Below, in pieces: positions 33,032-41,720 of a DNA stretch of 64,000 nt (the stretch's first letter is position 1; every line of letters starts with the position of its first letter). The notes beneath the pieces are model-generated. The model was not told the DNA's origin and ran no database searches. It saw only the letters and a list, made by a program, of their open reading frames with translations. The DNA is from Melioribacter sp051488685 (GTDB lineage Bacteria > Bacteroidota > Ignavibacteria > Ignavibacteriales > Melioribacteraceae): assembly GCF_051488685.1 (NCBI RefSeq), contig NZ_JBPSEH010000001.1:310001-374000 (forward strand), in the 5' to 3' direction. The position numbers were made by a program, and so were the translations under genes.

Positions 33032-34711
33032 ATGGATTTAGAGGAATTGAGGAAGAAAATAGAAGAAACCTATGCAGATTGGGAAGAAAATTATTACAAA
33101 AAAACCATAGACCGAACCCCGGAACGACAGCCTGAATTTACAACTCCTTCTTTTACAAAAATAAAACAACTCTATACACCCAACGACTATTCATTCGAAA
33201 ATTATCTCGAAGAAATCGGATACCCTGGTAAATTTCCTTTTACACGTGGCGTTCAACCTACGATGTACAGAGGCAGGCTCTGGACAATGCGACAGTATGC
33301 CGGTTTTGGTACGGCGCGGGAGTCGAACGAACGGTATCGCTTCTTATTATCGCAAGGTCAAATGGGATTGTCTGTTGCTTTCGATTTGCCTACACAAATC
33401 GGATACGACAGCGACGATCCGATGGCTTTAGGTGAGGTTGGAAAAGTTGGCGTTGCAATCGACACTCTGGCAGATATGGAAATTTTATTTGATCAAATTC
33501 CACTTGATAAAGTTTCCACCTCGATGACAATCAATGCACCTGCATCAATTTTACTTGCAATGTACATTGCGGTAGCCGAAAAGCAAGGCGTTGGCAAAGA
33601 AAAATTGAGTGGTACTATTCAGAACGACATACTGAAAGAATACGTTGCGCGCGGCACTTACATCTTCCCGCCCAAACCATCGATGCGTCTTATTACCGAC
33701 ATTTTCAAGTTCTGCTCGGTTGAAATTCCAAAATGGAATACAATTTCGATATCGGGCTATCATATAAGAGAAGCTGGTTCAACAGCGGCTCAGGAAGTTG
33801 GATTTACGCTGGCAGATGGCATTGCGTATGTCGAAGCAGCAATAAATTCCGGCTTGAATGTGGACGATTTTGCCGGTCAACTCTCCTTTTTCTTTAATTC
33901 TCATAACGACCTGTTCGAAGAAGTGGCAAAATTTAGAGCTGCGAGACGGTTATGGGCTAAAATCATGAAAAACCGCTTCAAAGCGACCAAACCTAAATCG
34001 ATGATGCTGAGATTTCACGCTCAAACTGCCGGCTCGGCATTGACTGCTCAACAAGTGGACAATAACATTATTCGCGTTACAATTCAAACATTAGCTGCTG
34101 TGCTCGGCGGAGCTCAAAGCCTTCATACTAATTCAAAAGACGAGGCGCTGGCACTCCCCACAGAAGAGTCGGTTAAAATTGCTCTGCGAACGCAACAGAT
34201 AGTTGCATACGAAAGTGGAATTACAAATACAATTGACCCTCTTGCCGGATCGTACTACGTGGAAACCCTTACGAATCAGATTGAAAAAGAAGCGGAAGAA
34301 TATATAAATAAAATCGACGCACTCGGTGGAATGGTATCCGCAATTGAACTTGGATATATTCAAAGTGAAATTCAAAAATCCGCTTACAAATATCAGCAAG
34401 AAGTCGAAAAAGGCGAACGAATTATAATCGGTTTAAATAAATTCACTGAGAAGGAAGAACATAAAGGCAAAATACTGAAAATAGACGAACACATTCAGAA
34501 AGAACAAATTAATTTCCTGAAAAAAATTAAATCGGAACGCAATAATCATTTAGTCGAACAGAAATTAAAAGAATTAAAAACGGCAGCCGAAACCGATACA
34601 AATTTAATGCCCTACATTATCGATGCGGTCAAAGCGTATTCAAGCATAGGGGAAATTTGTAACACGCTCCGCTCTGTCTTCGGAGAATACAAAGAACAAG
34701 TCATAATTTAA
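33032..34711 (+). CDS. Methylmalonyl-CoA mutase, large (catalytic) subunit
   Basis: Interconverts succinyl-CoA and (R)-methylmalonyl-CoA by a B12-dependent radical rearrangement. The 559-residue protein is the substrate-binding barrel domain: FPFTRGVQPTMYRGRLWTMRQYAG, AFDLPTQIGYDSDDP, SISGYHIREAGS and the SLHTNSKDEALALPTE segment. The C-terminal B12-binding domain (DxHxxG) found in one-chain enzymes is missing, as in two-gene types, and the small subunit is not in this window. A strong AAGGAG ribosome site precedes the ATG. First gene of the methylmalonyl-CoA operon, epimerase following within two bases. Confidence 0.95.
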   Translation: MDLEELRKKIEETYADWEENYYKKTIDRTPERQPEFTTPSFTKIKQLYTPNDYSFENYLEEIGYPGKFPFTRGVQPTMYRGRLWTMRQYAGFGTARESNERYRFLLSQGQMGLSVAFDLPTQIGYDSDDPMALGEVGKVGVAIDTLADMEILFDQIPLDKVSTSMTINAPASILLAMYIAVAEKQGVGKEKLSGTIQNDILKEYVARGTYIFPPKPSMRLITDIFKFCSVEIPKWNTISISGYHIREAGSTAAQEVGFTLADGIAYVEAAINSGLNVDDFAGQLSFFFNSHNDLFEEVAKFRAARRLWAKIMKNRFKATKPKSMMLRFHAQTAGSALTAQQVDNNIIRVTIQTLAAVLGGAQSLHTNSKDEALALPTEESVKIALRTQQIVAYESGITNTIDPLAGSYYVETLTNQIEKEAEEYINKIDALGGMVSAIELGYIQSEIQKSAYKYQQEVEKGERIIIGLNKFTEKEEHKGKILKIDEHIQKEQINFLKKIKSERNNHLVEQKLKELKTAAETDTNLMPYIIDAVKAYSSIGEICNTLRSVFGEYKEQVII

Positions 34712-34724
34712 AATGGAGGCGAAA

Positions 34725-35144
34725 ATGGAAATCACGCATATAGAACATATCGGCATAGCCGTTAAAAATCTTGAAGCTGCAATTAAATATTACGAGGATG
34801 TACTCGGTCTTAAATGCTATTCAGTTGAAGAAATTAGAACTCAAAAAACGCGTACAGCTTTTTTTATGGTTGGACAAACAAAGATCGAGCTCCTTGAATC
34901 TACCGAGCCATACGGACCTATTGGAAGATTTATCGAAGCAAAGGGTGAAGGGATTCATCATATAGCATTTGCCGTAAAAAACTTACCCGAAGCTTTAAAA
35001 GAAGCTTCTTCTAAAGGCATTACTCTAATCGACGAAGAACCTAAGCTCGGTGCAGAAGGTTTGAGAATTGCATTTCTGCATCCAAAATCAACCAGAGGTG
35101 TTTTAACTGAATTGTGTGAGCACCCTGAAAACGACAATAAATAA
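34725..35144 (+). CDS. mce: Methylmalonyl-CoA epimerase
   Basis: Interconverts (R)- and (S)-methylmalonyl-CoA. A 139-residue vicinal-oxygen-chelate (glyoxalase-fold) protein with metal ligands in ITHIEHIGIAV, IELLE, GIHHIAFAV and LTELCE, and the HPKSTRGVL signature. ATG 34725 is preferred over ATG 34713 because a GGAGG site lies between them at ideal distance. It links the mutase (R isomer) to the decarboxylase (S isomer) encoded downstream, and its product joins the same operon. Confidence 0.94.
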   Translation: MEITHIEHIGIAVKNLEAAIKYYEDVLGLKCYSVEEIRTQKTRTAFFMVGQTKIELLESTEPYGPIGRFIEAKGEGIHHIAFAVKNLPEALKEASSKGITLIDEEPKLGAEGLRIAFLHPKSTRGVLTELCEHPENDNK

Positions 35145-35158
35145 ACTGGTTTAATAGA

Positions 35159-36718
35159 ATGTCGATAAGCGAAAAGATAAAAGTACTGATGGAAATGCGG
35201 GAAGAGGCACGTCTTGGCGGCGGAAAATCCCGCATCGAAGCTCAACATAGCAAAGGAAAATTGACAGCCCGCGAAAGAATTGAACTGCTCCTTGACGAAG
35301 GAAGTTTTGAAGAATTCGACATGTTTGTAACTCACAGAACAACTGAATTTGGACTCGATAAAAAATCGTATCTCTCCGATGGAGTAGTTACAGGATACGG
35401 TACAGTCGACGGTAGATTGGTCTATGTTTTTTCGCAGGATTTTACAGTTTTTGGAGGCTCACTCTCCGAAACTTATGCCCAGAAAATATGCAAAATAATG
35501 GACAAAGCTCTCAAAATGGGAGCTCCTGTAATTGGAATTAACGACAGCGGCGGCGCAAGAATTCAAGAAGGGGTGCGAAGTCTTGCAGGCTATGCCGATA
35601 TATTCCAGAGAAATATTCTTGCATCGGGTGTAATTCCACAAATTTCTGCAATATTTGGACCATGCGCTGGTGGTGCAGTTTATTCACCTGCTTTGACCGA
35701 TTTTACAATCATGTCAAAAGACACGAGCTATATGTTCGTTACAGGTCCGAAAGTAGTTAAAACTGTAACCGGTGAAGTCGTTACCGAAGAAGAACTTGGC
35801 GGTGCAATGGTTCACGCTACTAAATCGGGCGTTACACACTTCGTGGCTGAGAACGAAGAAGAAGGAATTATGCTCATCAGAAAATTGTTGAGCTATCTGC
35901 CTCAGAATAATCTGGAAGACCCGCCAATAATTCAATGCGACGATCCGATAGATAGAGTAGACGACTTTTTAAATGAAGTAATTCCAGAAAATCCGAACAA
36001 GCCCTATGACGTTAAAGATATTATTCATTCAATTGTAGACAACAATGAGTTCCTTGAGATTCAAAGGTATTTCGCTCCTAACATTGTAATTGGGTTTGCG
36101 CGTTTTAATGGGATGCCAGTTGGTATCGTTGCCAACCAGCCGAATTATCTGGCAGGAGTTCTTGACATAAACGCTTCCAGAAAAGCCGGTCGCTTCGTCC
36201 GCTTCTGCGATGCTTTTAATATACCAATAGTAACTCTCGTAGACGTACCTGGATTTCTACCGGGAACTGCGCAGGAATACGGCGGAATTATTTTACATGG
36301 GGCAAAACTCTTATTTGCTTACGGCGAAGCAACAGTTCCAAAAATTACTATAATTCTCAGAAAAGCATACGGCGGTGCATACGATGTAATGGGTTCGAAA
36401 CACCTTAGAGGCGACATTAACTACGCATGGCCTATTGCAGAAATTGCCGTAATGGGACCACGAGGCGCAATCGAGGTTTTACATAATAAAGAAATTTCCA
36501 GCATTGCCGACGACTCAGAACGGGCACAATTTATCCTTCAAAAAGAAAAAGAATATAAAGAAAAATTTGCAAATCCATACGTAGCCGCTAAATACGGTTA
36601 CATAGACGATGTCATTGAGCCCCGAAATACGCGGTTCAGAATAATTAGGGCGCTTCAGTCTTTATCGACAAAAAAAGACACGAATCCGCCCAAAAAACAT
36701 TCGAATATTCCCTTATAG
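35159..36718 (+). CDS. Methylmalonyl-CoA decarboxylase / propionyl-CoA carboxylase carboxyltransferase subunit
   Basis: A 519-residue biotin-dependent carboxyltransferase moving CO2 between (S)-methylmalonyl-CoA and biotin. Both crotonase-like halves are present with GAPVIGINDSGGARIQEGV, GPCAGGAVYSPALTDF, and NQPNYLAGVLDINASRKAGRF, DVPGFLPGTAQEY, KAYGGAYDVMGSK. It is equally like MmdA and PccB/ACC-beta; the downstream OadG-, biotin- and OadB-like genes favour a membrane decarboxylase. It may also run as carboxylase with a biotin carboxylase encoded elsewhere. Soluble, docking to the membrane subunits. Confidence 0.93.
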   Translation: MSISEKIKVLMEMREEARLGGGKSRIEAQHSKGKLTARERIELLLDEGSFEEFDMFVTHRTTEFGLDKKSYLSDGVVTGYGTVDGRLVYVFSQDFTVFGGSLSETYAQKICKIMDKALKMGAPVIGINDSGGARIQEGVRSLAGYADIFQRNILASGVIPQISAIFGPCAGGAVYSPALTDFTIMSKDTSYMFVTGPKVVKTVTGEVVTEEELGGAMVHATKSGVTHFVAENEEEGIMLIRKLLSYLPQNNLEDPPIIQCDDPIDRVDDFLNEVIPENPNKPYDVKDIIHSIVDNNEFLEIQRYFAPNIVIGFARFNGMPVGIVANQPNYLAGVLDINASRKAGRFVRFCDAFNIPIVTLVDVPGFLPGTAQEYGGIILHGAKLLFAYGEATVPKITIILRKAYGGAYDVMGSKHLRGDINYAWPIAEIAVMGPRGAIEVLHNKEISSIADDSERAQFILQKEKEYKEKFANPYVAAKYGYIDDVIEPRNTRFRIIRALQSLSTKKDTNPPKKHSNIPL

Positions 36719-36725
36719 GTGAAAC

Positions 36726-37136
36726 ATGTTCTTGCTTGCTTTTCAGAATTCGGCAATAGATACTTTGACACGCAGTAGAATCGAACAAAATGCGGAAAAA
36801 TTCAGTCAACTCGACGCATTCGGAATCGGACTTACGTTTATCGGAATGTCCGTCGTCTTTGCCTCACTCTTATTGCTCTATATTGTGTTTTATAATCTGA
36901 CTAAATTAATTAACAACAGGATCAAGAAAAAACAAACTCCGAGCACAGTTAAAACGGAGAGCTATGAATTGTCAGGTGAAGTAAACGCTGCAATTTCGAC
37001 AGCAATTTTTCTGTACCTGAATGAACTTCACGACAAAGAAAACATGGTTTTGACGATTAATCGCGTTGCACGGATTTATTCGCCGTGGAGCTCCAAAATT
37101 TACGGCTTGCGCCATTATCCACGTTCAAGAGGTTAA
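36726..37136 (+). CDS. OadG/MmdD-like small membrane subunit of Na+-pumping decarboxylase
   Basis: A 136-residue protein with one membrane helix (residues 34-58, GLTFIGMSVVFASLLLLYIVFYNL), a charged linker, and a C-terminal segment SPWSSKIYGLRHYPRSRG. The helix and AFGIGLTFIGMSVVFASL match the OadG family, which anchors the carboxyltransferase to the membrane. It starts 7 bases after the carboxyltransferase gene and its TAA is one base before the biotin carrier ATG. The acidic/basic tail could hold the subunits together. Confidence 0.85.
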   Translation: MFLLAFQNSAIDTLTRSRIEQNAEKFSQLDAFGIGLTFIGMSVVFASLLLLYIVFYNLTKLINNRIKKKQTPSTVKTESYELSGEVNAAISTAIFLYLNELHDKENMVLTINRVARIYSPWSSKIYGLRHYPRSRG

Positions 37137-37137
37137 C

Positions 37138-37581
37138 ATGAGAAAATTTAAGTTTACCATAAACGGTAACAACTACGACGTCGAAATCCTAAGTTTTGAA
37201 GATAATATAGCAGAACTGGAAGTTAATGGTACCCGTTACCACGTAGAACTCGAAAAGAAGTTACAGACACCCAAGACGCCGAAACTTGTACGGAGTACCG
37301 CTGCCCCGAGCACCGATATTGACGTCTCAACTAAAAAGACAAGTAAACCAACCGAAAAAAAAGGTACCGGATTTGTTAAATCGCCTTTACCGGGGGTAAT
37401 TTTGTCTGTTCACGTAAAAGAAGGCGATTCTGTTAAGATAGGAGATAAACTTATAATACTCGAAGCCATGAAAATGGAGAATAATATCAACTCAGACAAA
37501 GAAGGTAAAGTTATTTCTATCAAAGTTAAACCGGGCGATTCTGTGCTTGAAGGGGATATTTTAGTAGAAATCGGGAGCTAA
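37138..37581 (+). CDS. Biotin carrier protein of methylmalonyl-CoA decarboxylase
   Basis: A 147-residue biotinyl carrier: an N-terminal beta domain (residues 1-40), a flexible Thr/Lys/Pro linker (41-75) and a biotinyl domain with Lys112 in EAMKMENN as the attachment site. The start is ATG 37138 after AGAGG; an upstream frame at 37066 overlaps the preceding gene and is rejected. It carries CO2 from the carboxyltransferase to the membrane beta subunit encoded immediately downstream. Confidence 0.93.
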   Translation: MRKFKFTINGNNYDVEILSFEDNIAELEVNGTRYHVELEKKLQTPKTPKLVRSTAAPSTDIDVSTKKTSKPTEKKGTGFVKSPLPGVILSVHVKEGDSVKIGDKLIILEAMKMENNINSDKEGKVISIKVKPGDSVLEGDILVEIGS

Positions 37582-37583
37582 AT

Positions 37584-38747
37584 ATGATAGAGTTTTTCAA
37601 ATTTATTGGTCATGGTTTTGATATTTTCATGCAATATACAGCATTTGCAAATGTTACTGTTGGTCATTTAATTATGATTACCGTTGGATTGATATTTCTT
37701 TACCTTGCTATCGCAAAAGAATATGAACCGCTGCTTCTCGTGCCCATTGGATTTGGAATTTTAATTGGGAACATACCATTTGCCGAAGCGGCAAATTTAA
37801 AAGTTGGAATTTATGAAGAAGGGAGTGTACTGAATTATTTGTATTACGGAGTTACTCAGGGGATTTATCCTCCATTAATTTTTTTGGGCATCGGTGCCAT
37901 GACCGACTTTTCAACTCTCTTGTCTAATCCCAAACTAATTATACTTGGAGCTGCTGCACAGATTGGGATTTTTGGCGCATACACAATTGCACTTGCTTTA
38001 GGATATCTTCCTCAGCAGGCAGCTGCAATTGGTATTATAGGTGGAGCCGACGGCCCAACAGCTATATTTCTCTCTTCAAAACTTGCACCCGAACTTACCG
38101 GTGCAATCGCCATTTCTGCATATTCTTATATGGCGCTTGTGCCTGTGATACAACCGCCAATAATGAAGCTTTTAACCACACCGAAAGAAAGAATAATCCG
38201 TATGAAACCGCCGCGGCAGGTATCAAAACTGGAGAAAGTACTCTTTCCAATTGTTGGTTTATTGCTTACATGCTCAATAACACCATCAGCTATTCCGTTG
38301 CTGGGCATGTTATTCTTTGGCAATTTGTTGAAAGAAAGCGGCGTTACAAAAAGATTGGCTGAAACGGCACGCAATGCTTTGATCGACATTGTAACAATTT
38401 TAATAGGACTTACTGTAGGAGCTTCCACTCAAGCAACAACTTTTCTTACGGCTAAATCGATCGGAATTTTTGTACTCGGTGCGGCCTCTTTTGTTATTGC
38501 TACTATGGGTGGAGTATTGTTCGTAAAATTTATGAATCTTTTCTTGAGCGAAAATAACAAAATTAATCCACTTATCGGAAATGCAGGAGTATCTGCAGTG
38601 CCGGATAGCGCACGCGTTTCTCAAATTATCGGACTTCAATACGATCCCACAAATCATCTTTTGATGCATGCAATGGCACCAAATGTGGCTGGAGTAATTG
38701 GCTCGGCCGTGGCCGCAGGTATTTTGCTCTCGTTTTTCGTAGGCTAA
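37584..38747 (+). CDS. Na+-translocating decarboxylase beta subunit (OadB/MmdB-like)
   Basis: A 387-residue polytopic membrane protein with about ten helices. It decarboxylates carboxybiotin and pumps Na+ out. Typical stretches are GAMTDFSTLLSNPKLIILG, GIIGGADGPTAIFLSSKLAP, the region SAYSYMALVPVIQPPIMKLLTT, and PLIGNAGVSAVPDSARVSQ. It closes the operon mutase-epimerase-carboxyltransferase-OadG-biotin-OadB. The complex would turn methylmalonyl-CoA into propionyl-CoA with a sodium gradient, or run in reverse if propionate is the substrate. Confidence 0.94.
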   Translation: MIEFFKFIGHGFDIFMQYTAFANVTVGHLIMITVGLIFLYLAIAKEYEPLLLVPIGFGILIGNIPFAEAANLKVGIYEEGSVLNYLYYGVTQGIYPPLIFLGIGAMTDFSTLLSNPKLIILGAAAQIGIFGAYTIALALGYLPQQAAAIGIIGGADGPTAIFLSSKLAPELTGAIAISAYSYMALVPVIQPPIMKLLTTPKERIIRMKPPRQVSKLEKVLFPIVGLLLTCSITPSAIPLLGMLFFGNLLKESGVTKRLAETARNALIDIVTILIGLTVGASTQATTFLTAKSIGIFVLGAASFVIATMGGVLFVKFMNLFLSENNKINPLIGNAGVSAVPDSARVSQIIGLQYDPTNHLLMHAMAPNVAGVIGSAVAAGILLSFFVG

Positions 38748-38940
38748 TTATCTATTTCTTTTTCTCACCTCCGATTTATATCTTTGCTGACATGATAATC
38801 AGAGTGCATTACTCTGTTTTATTTAATATTACAATAAAAAAATGATTTATTATCAATAAACTAATTGAGTTCAAGAATTCGATTTATTATTCGATAATTA
38901 TACACGACACGTTATAATATTGTCTTGAAAGGAATTTTTA

Positions 38941-41001
38941 ATGTTTGTAACAGAAAACAAGTCAATAGTAAAAGAAAGAAAGCTTTCAGAATTTCAAAAA
39001 AGATATCAGGAATTAGACCGTTACTTTTCTGAAAAAGAACTGGGCTCTATTGTTAAGGACAACAATACGATATTCAGACTGTTTGCACCATCAGCTATTC
39101 AGGTAAGGCTTTGTGTGTTTGATAAATTAGAATCTTCAATTTGCAGTGAATATTTCATGGAAAGGGACGACGATGGTGTATGGGAAATTTTGATCGACGA
39201 AGATTTGACAGGCAAATTTTACGGCCACAAAGTTTATCACACTGGCGAAGATATCTCCAATCCAAATAAACCAATCTGTGTTGATCCTTATTCAAAAGCA
39301 GTTGCCACGTTTACAACTTATCAAAACCCGAGACGTTCAATTGTAATTAAAAGAAAAGAGTTTGATTGGGAAGGGACGGAATATGTACGCCACGACTGGA
39401 GAGATTTGATTATTTATGAATGCCACGTACGCGACATGACCATCGACAAAAGTTCCGGTGCAAAAAGTGCAGGCACTTATAAAGGACTGATCGAATCAGA
39501 TATAAAAGGTGGTCTGAATTATATTAAATCATTAGGCGTCAATGCAGTTGAACTTCTGCCTGTACACGAATATGGTTACTGCGAACTTCCTTACGGTGCA
39601 CTAAAAAACAATTCTATCAACAACATCAATCCTTATGAAAGAAATTACTGGGGATATATGACTGCTGCTTATTTTGCCCCGGCAGCATACTATTCCGAAA
39701 AGATGCCCACTTTCCGCTGGAATAGATGGATTGGGAAAGATGGAAAACAGATTGAAGATTTCAAAGAAATGGTCAAAGCGTTTCATAAGGAAAATATTGC
39801 TGTAATACTCGACGTTGTTTATAATCATTTTTCAGAATATGAACTCGGTAATCTCAAACAAATCGATAAGGAATACTATTTCAGATTAGATGAAAACGGG
39901 AATTTTGAATCGAAAAGCTGGTGTGGCAACGACTTGAAAACCGAACGTCCAATGGTCCGTCGTTTAATAATAGAAAGTTTGATTTACTGGATGAAAGAAT
40001 ATCACATTGACGGTTTCAGATTCGATATTGCGACGTTAATCGACTGGGAAACAATTGAAAAATTTACTGCCGAGGCAAAAAAAATAAATCCGAACGTAAT
40101 TTTAATAGCCGAGCCATGGGGCGGCGGTGGTTATAATCCAGGAGGATTTTCAGACAGAGACTGGGCTGCGTGGAATGACCAAATTAGAAATGGAATCAAA
40201 GGCGAAAATCCATTTAACGGGAAAGGATGGATATTCGGTAAATGGTTCGGTAACAATTCACCCAGAAGAATTAAAAGTTATGTCAACGGCACTTTAAGAC
40301 GCGATGAATATGGAATATATCTCAAAAAAGAACACTCCGTAAATTACCTCGAATCGCACGACAATTATACTCTGGGAGATTTTATCAGAATTGCCAGCGG
40401 TGAAATAGACGCACATAAAATAATCAGAAATGTAGACGAGTTTGTAAAACTTTCACCTCGTCAATTAAAGCTGAATAAATTAGCCGCCCTCTTCCTTTTC
40501 ACTTCACAAGGAATGGTAATGATTCACGAAGGACAGGAATTCGCACGCTCGAAAGTAATTCCTTACAATATCAAAACACCCGACCCAAGAAAAGGTACAA
40601 TGGATACCGACTCATACAACAAGGATAATAAAACAAATTACATTAATTATGCTCACGCAGAAATAAATAAAGAACTGTTTGATTATTATAAAGGATTAAT
40701 AGCCTTACGCAATAAATATGAAGCCTTCAGAAGAGCAAATTATAACGACATCGCTTTTTTCGACCATGTCAAAAGCGAATTTGGACTGGCATATTTACTA
40801 AAGTACCAAGGAGAGCATTTTACCGTATTGTTTAATGCCGAGCAGGAAAACGATCTTGAATTCCCACTCCCCCCCGGCAATTGGGAGATATTGGTCAATG
40901 ATAAACAGGCTGGGATCGAAAAATTGGGCGAAGTATCCGGAAACATTGTAATACCAGCCATTTCTGGAAGTGTATTAAAAATGATTAAAGACCGAAATTG
41001 A
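38941..41001 (+). CDS. GH13 debranching-type alpha-glucosidase (pullulanase/isoamylase-like)
   Basis: A 686-residue cytosolic enzyme (no signal peptide). An N-terminal CBM48-like domain (residues 30-130) precedes a GH13 barrel. Catalytic residues are the Asp of GFRFDIATLIDW, the Glu of LIAEPWG and the Asp of ESHDN; the conserved LDVVYNH and NAVELLPVHEYG segments are present. The C-terminal domain is short. CBM48 plus barrel fits debranching of glycogen or starch at alpha-1,6 bonds, but I cannot place it among GH13 subfamilies with certainty. AAAGGA precedes the ATG. Confidence 0.8.
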   Translation: MFVTENKSIVKERKLSEFQKRYQELDRYFSEKELGSIVKDNNTIFRLFAPSAIQVRLCVFDKLESSICSEYFMERDDDGVWEILIDEDLTGKFYGHKVYHTGEDISNPNKPICVDPYSKAVATFTTYQNPRRSIVIKRKEFDWEGTEYVRHDWRDLIIYECHVRDMTIDKSSGAKSAGTYKGLIESDIKGGLNYIKSLGVNAVELLPVHEYGYCELPYGALKNNSINNINPYERNYWGYMTAAYFAPAAYYSEKMPTFRWNRWIGKDGKQIEDFKEMVKAFHKENIAVILDVVYNHFSEYELGNLKQIDKEYYFRLDENGNFESKSWCGNDLKTERPMVRRLIIESLIYWMKEYHIDGFRFDIATLIDWETIEKFTAEAKKINPNVILIAEPWGGGGYNPGGFSDRDWAAWNDQIRNGIKGENPFNGKGWIFGKWFGNNSPRRIKSYVNGTLRRDEYGIYLKKEHSVNYLESHDNYTLGDFIRIASGEIDAHKIIRNVDEFVKLSPRQLKLNKLAALFLFTSQGMVMIHEGQEFARSKVIPYNIKTPDPRKGTMDTDSYNKDNKTNYINYAHAEINKELFDYYKGLIALRNKYEAFRRANYNDIAFFDHVKSEFGLAYLLKYQGEHFTVLFNAEQENDLEFPLPPGNWEILVNDKQAGIEKLGEVSGNIVIPAISGSVLKMIKDRN

Positions 41002-41584
41002 ATCCCGACATGACCATGTAATTCGTTAACGATTCTCCGTTTATTTTGAAAGCGTTTAGTTTGAATTCGACAACTAAAGATAGATTTTCATTCAAGTGAT
41101 GAACGATACCAGCACCAAATCCCGCCAGGAACGAATATTCATTAACTTCTCCGGCTTTAATTGCAGCAAGATAAATCGGTTTTCCGTCGACTTCCTGTAA
41201 ATAATTGTTGTACACATAATACGAGATATAAGAAACTCCGATCTCCATTTCTAAAAAAAACGAGAGGGTTTTTACTGTGTCCATAACTCTACGAAGTCCA
41301 AATCCGAGAAGATACATTCTATGGTCGCTTTCGTTATAGGAACTAAAAATTTTATTTTCAGCGAGGGCATTGACCACATTTCTGTCCCACCAGTAATTAG
41401 CTGCAACGGCATATAAATGATACCGCTGGCTCAGGTTGTGTTTAAGCTGGAGAGTTAAATTGTAGCCTTGAGTGCTGGCGCCTTTTGTATCGTGCAAACC
41501 ACCTTTAAATTCAACTGAATTGATAAATTGCGCATGACAATTCAGCGTAAAGAAAAAGAAAGCAACTGCGATTAAGTATTTCAT
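40985..41584 (-). CDS. Outer-membrane beta-barrel protein
   Basis: A 199-residue exported protein: signal peptide (residues 1-18, cleavage at CHA-Q), then alternating amphipathic strands ending in MSGFNFGL with a C-terminal aromatic/leucine. The pattern suits a small eight- to ten-strand barrel. I do not recognise a specific family. It overlaps the convergent GH13 gene tail by 17 bases. Confidence 0.6.
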   Translation of the reverse strand: MKYLIAVAFFFFTLNCHAQFINSVEFKGGLHDTKGASTQGYNLTLQLKHNLSQRYHLYAVAANYWWDRNVVNALAENKIFSSYNESDHRMYLLGFGLRRVMDTVKTLSFFLEMEIGVSYISYYVYNNYLQEVDGKPIYLAAIKAGEVNEYSFLAGFGAGIVHHLNENLSLVVEFKLNAFKINGESLTNYMVMSGFNFGL

Positions 41585-41720
41585 AGCTTGTCTTCTTTTT
41601 TGAACGGGGATATAGTAGCTATGACTACATTTAACTCCGGAATTAATTTAAGGCGGTAAAATTAGATTAAAATTCCCTCAAAAAATTTTATTCTTAAAAT
41701 AGCGCTTGTAATTTATTAGA

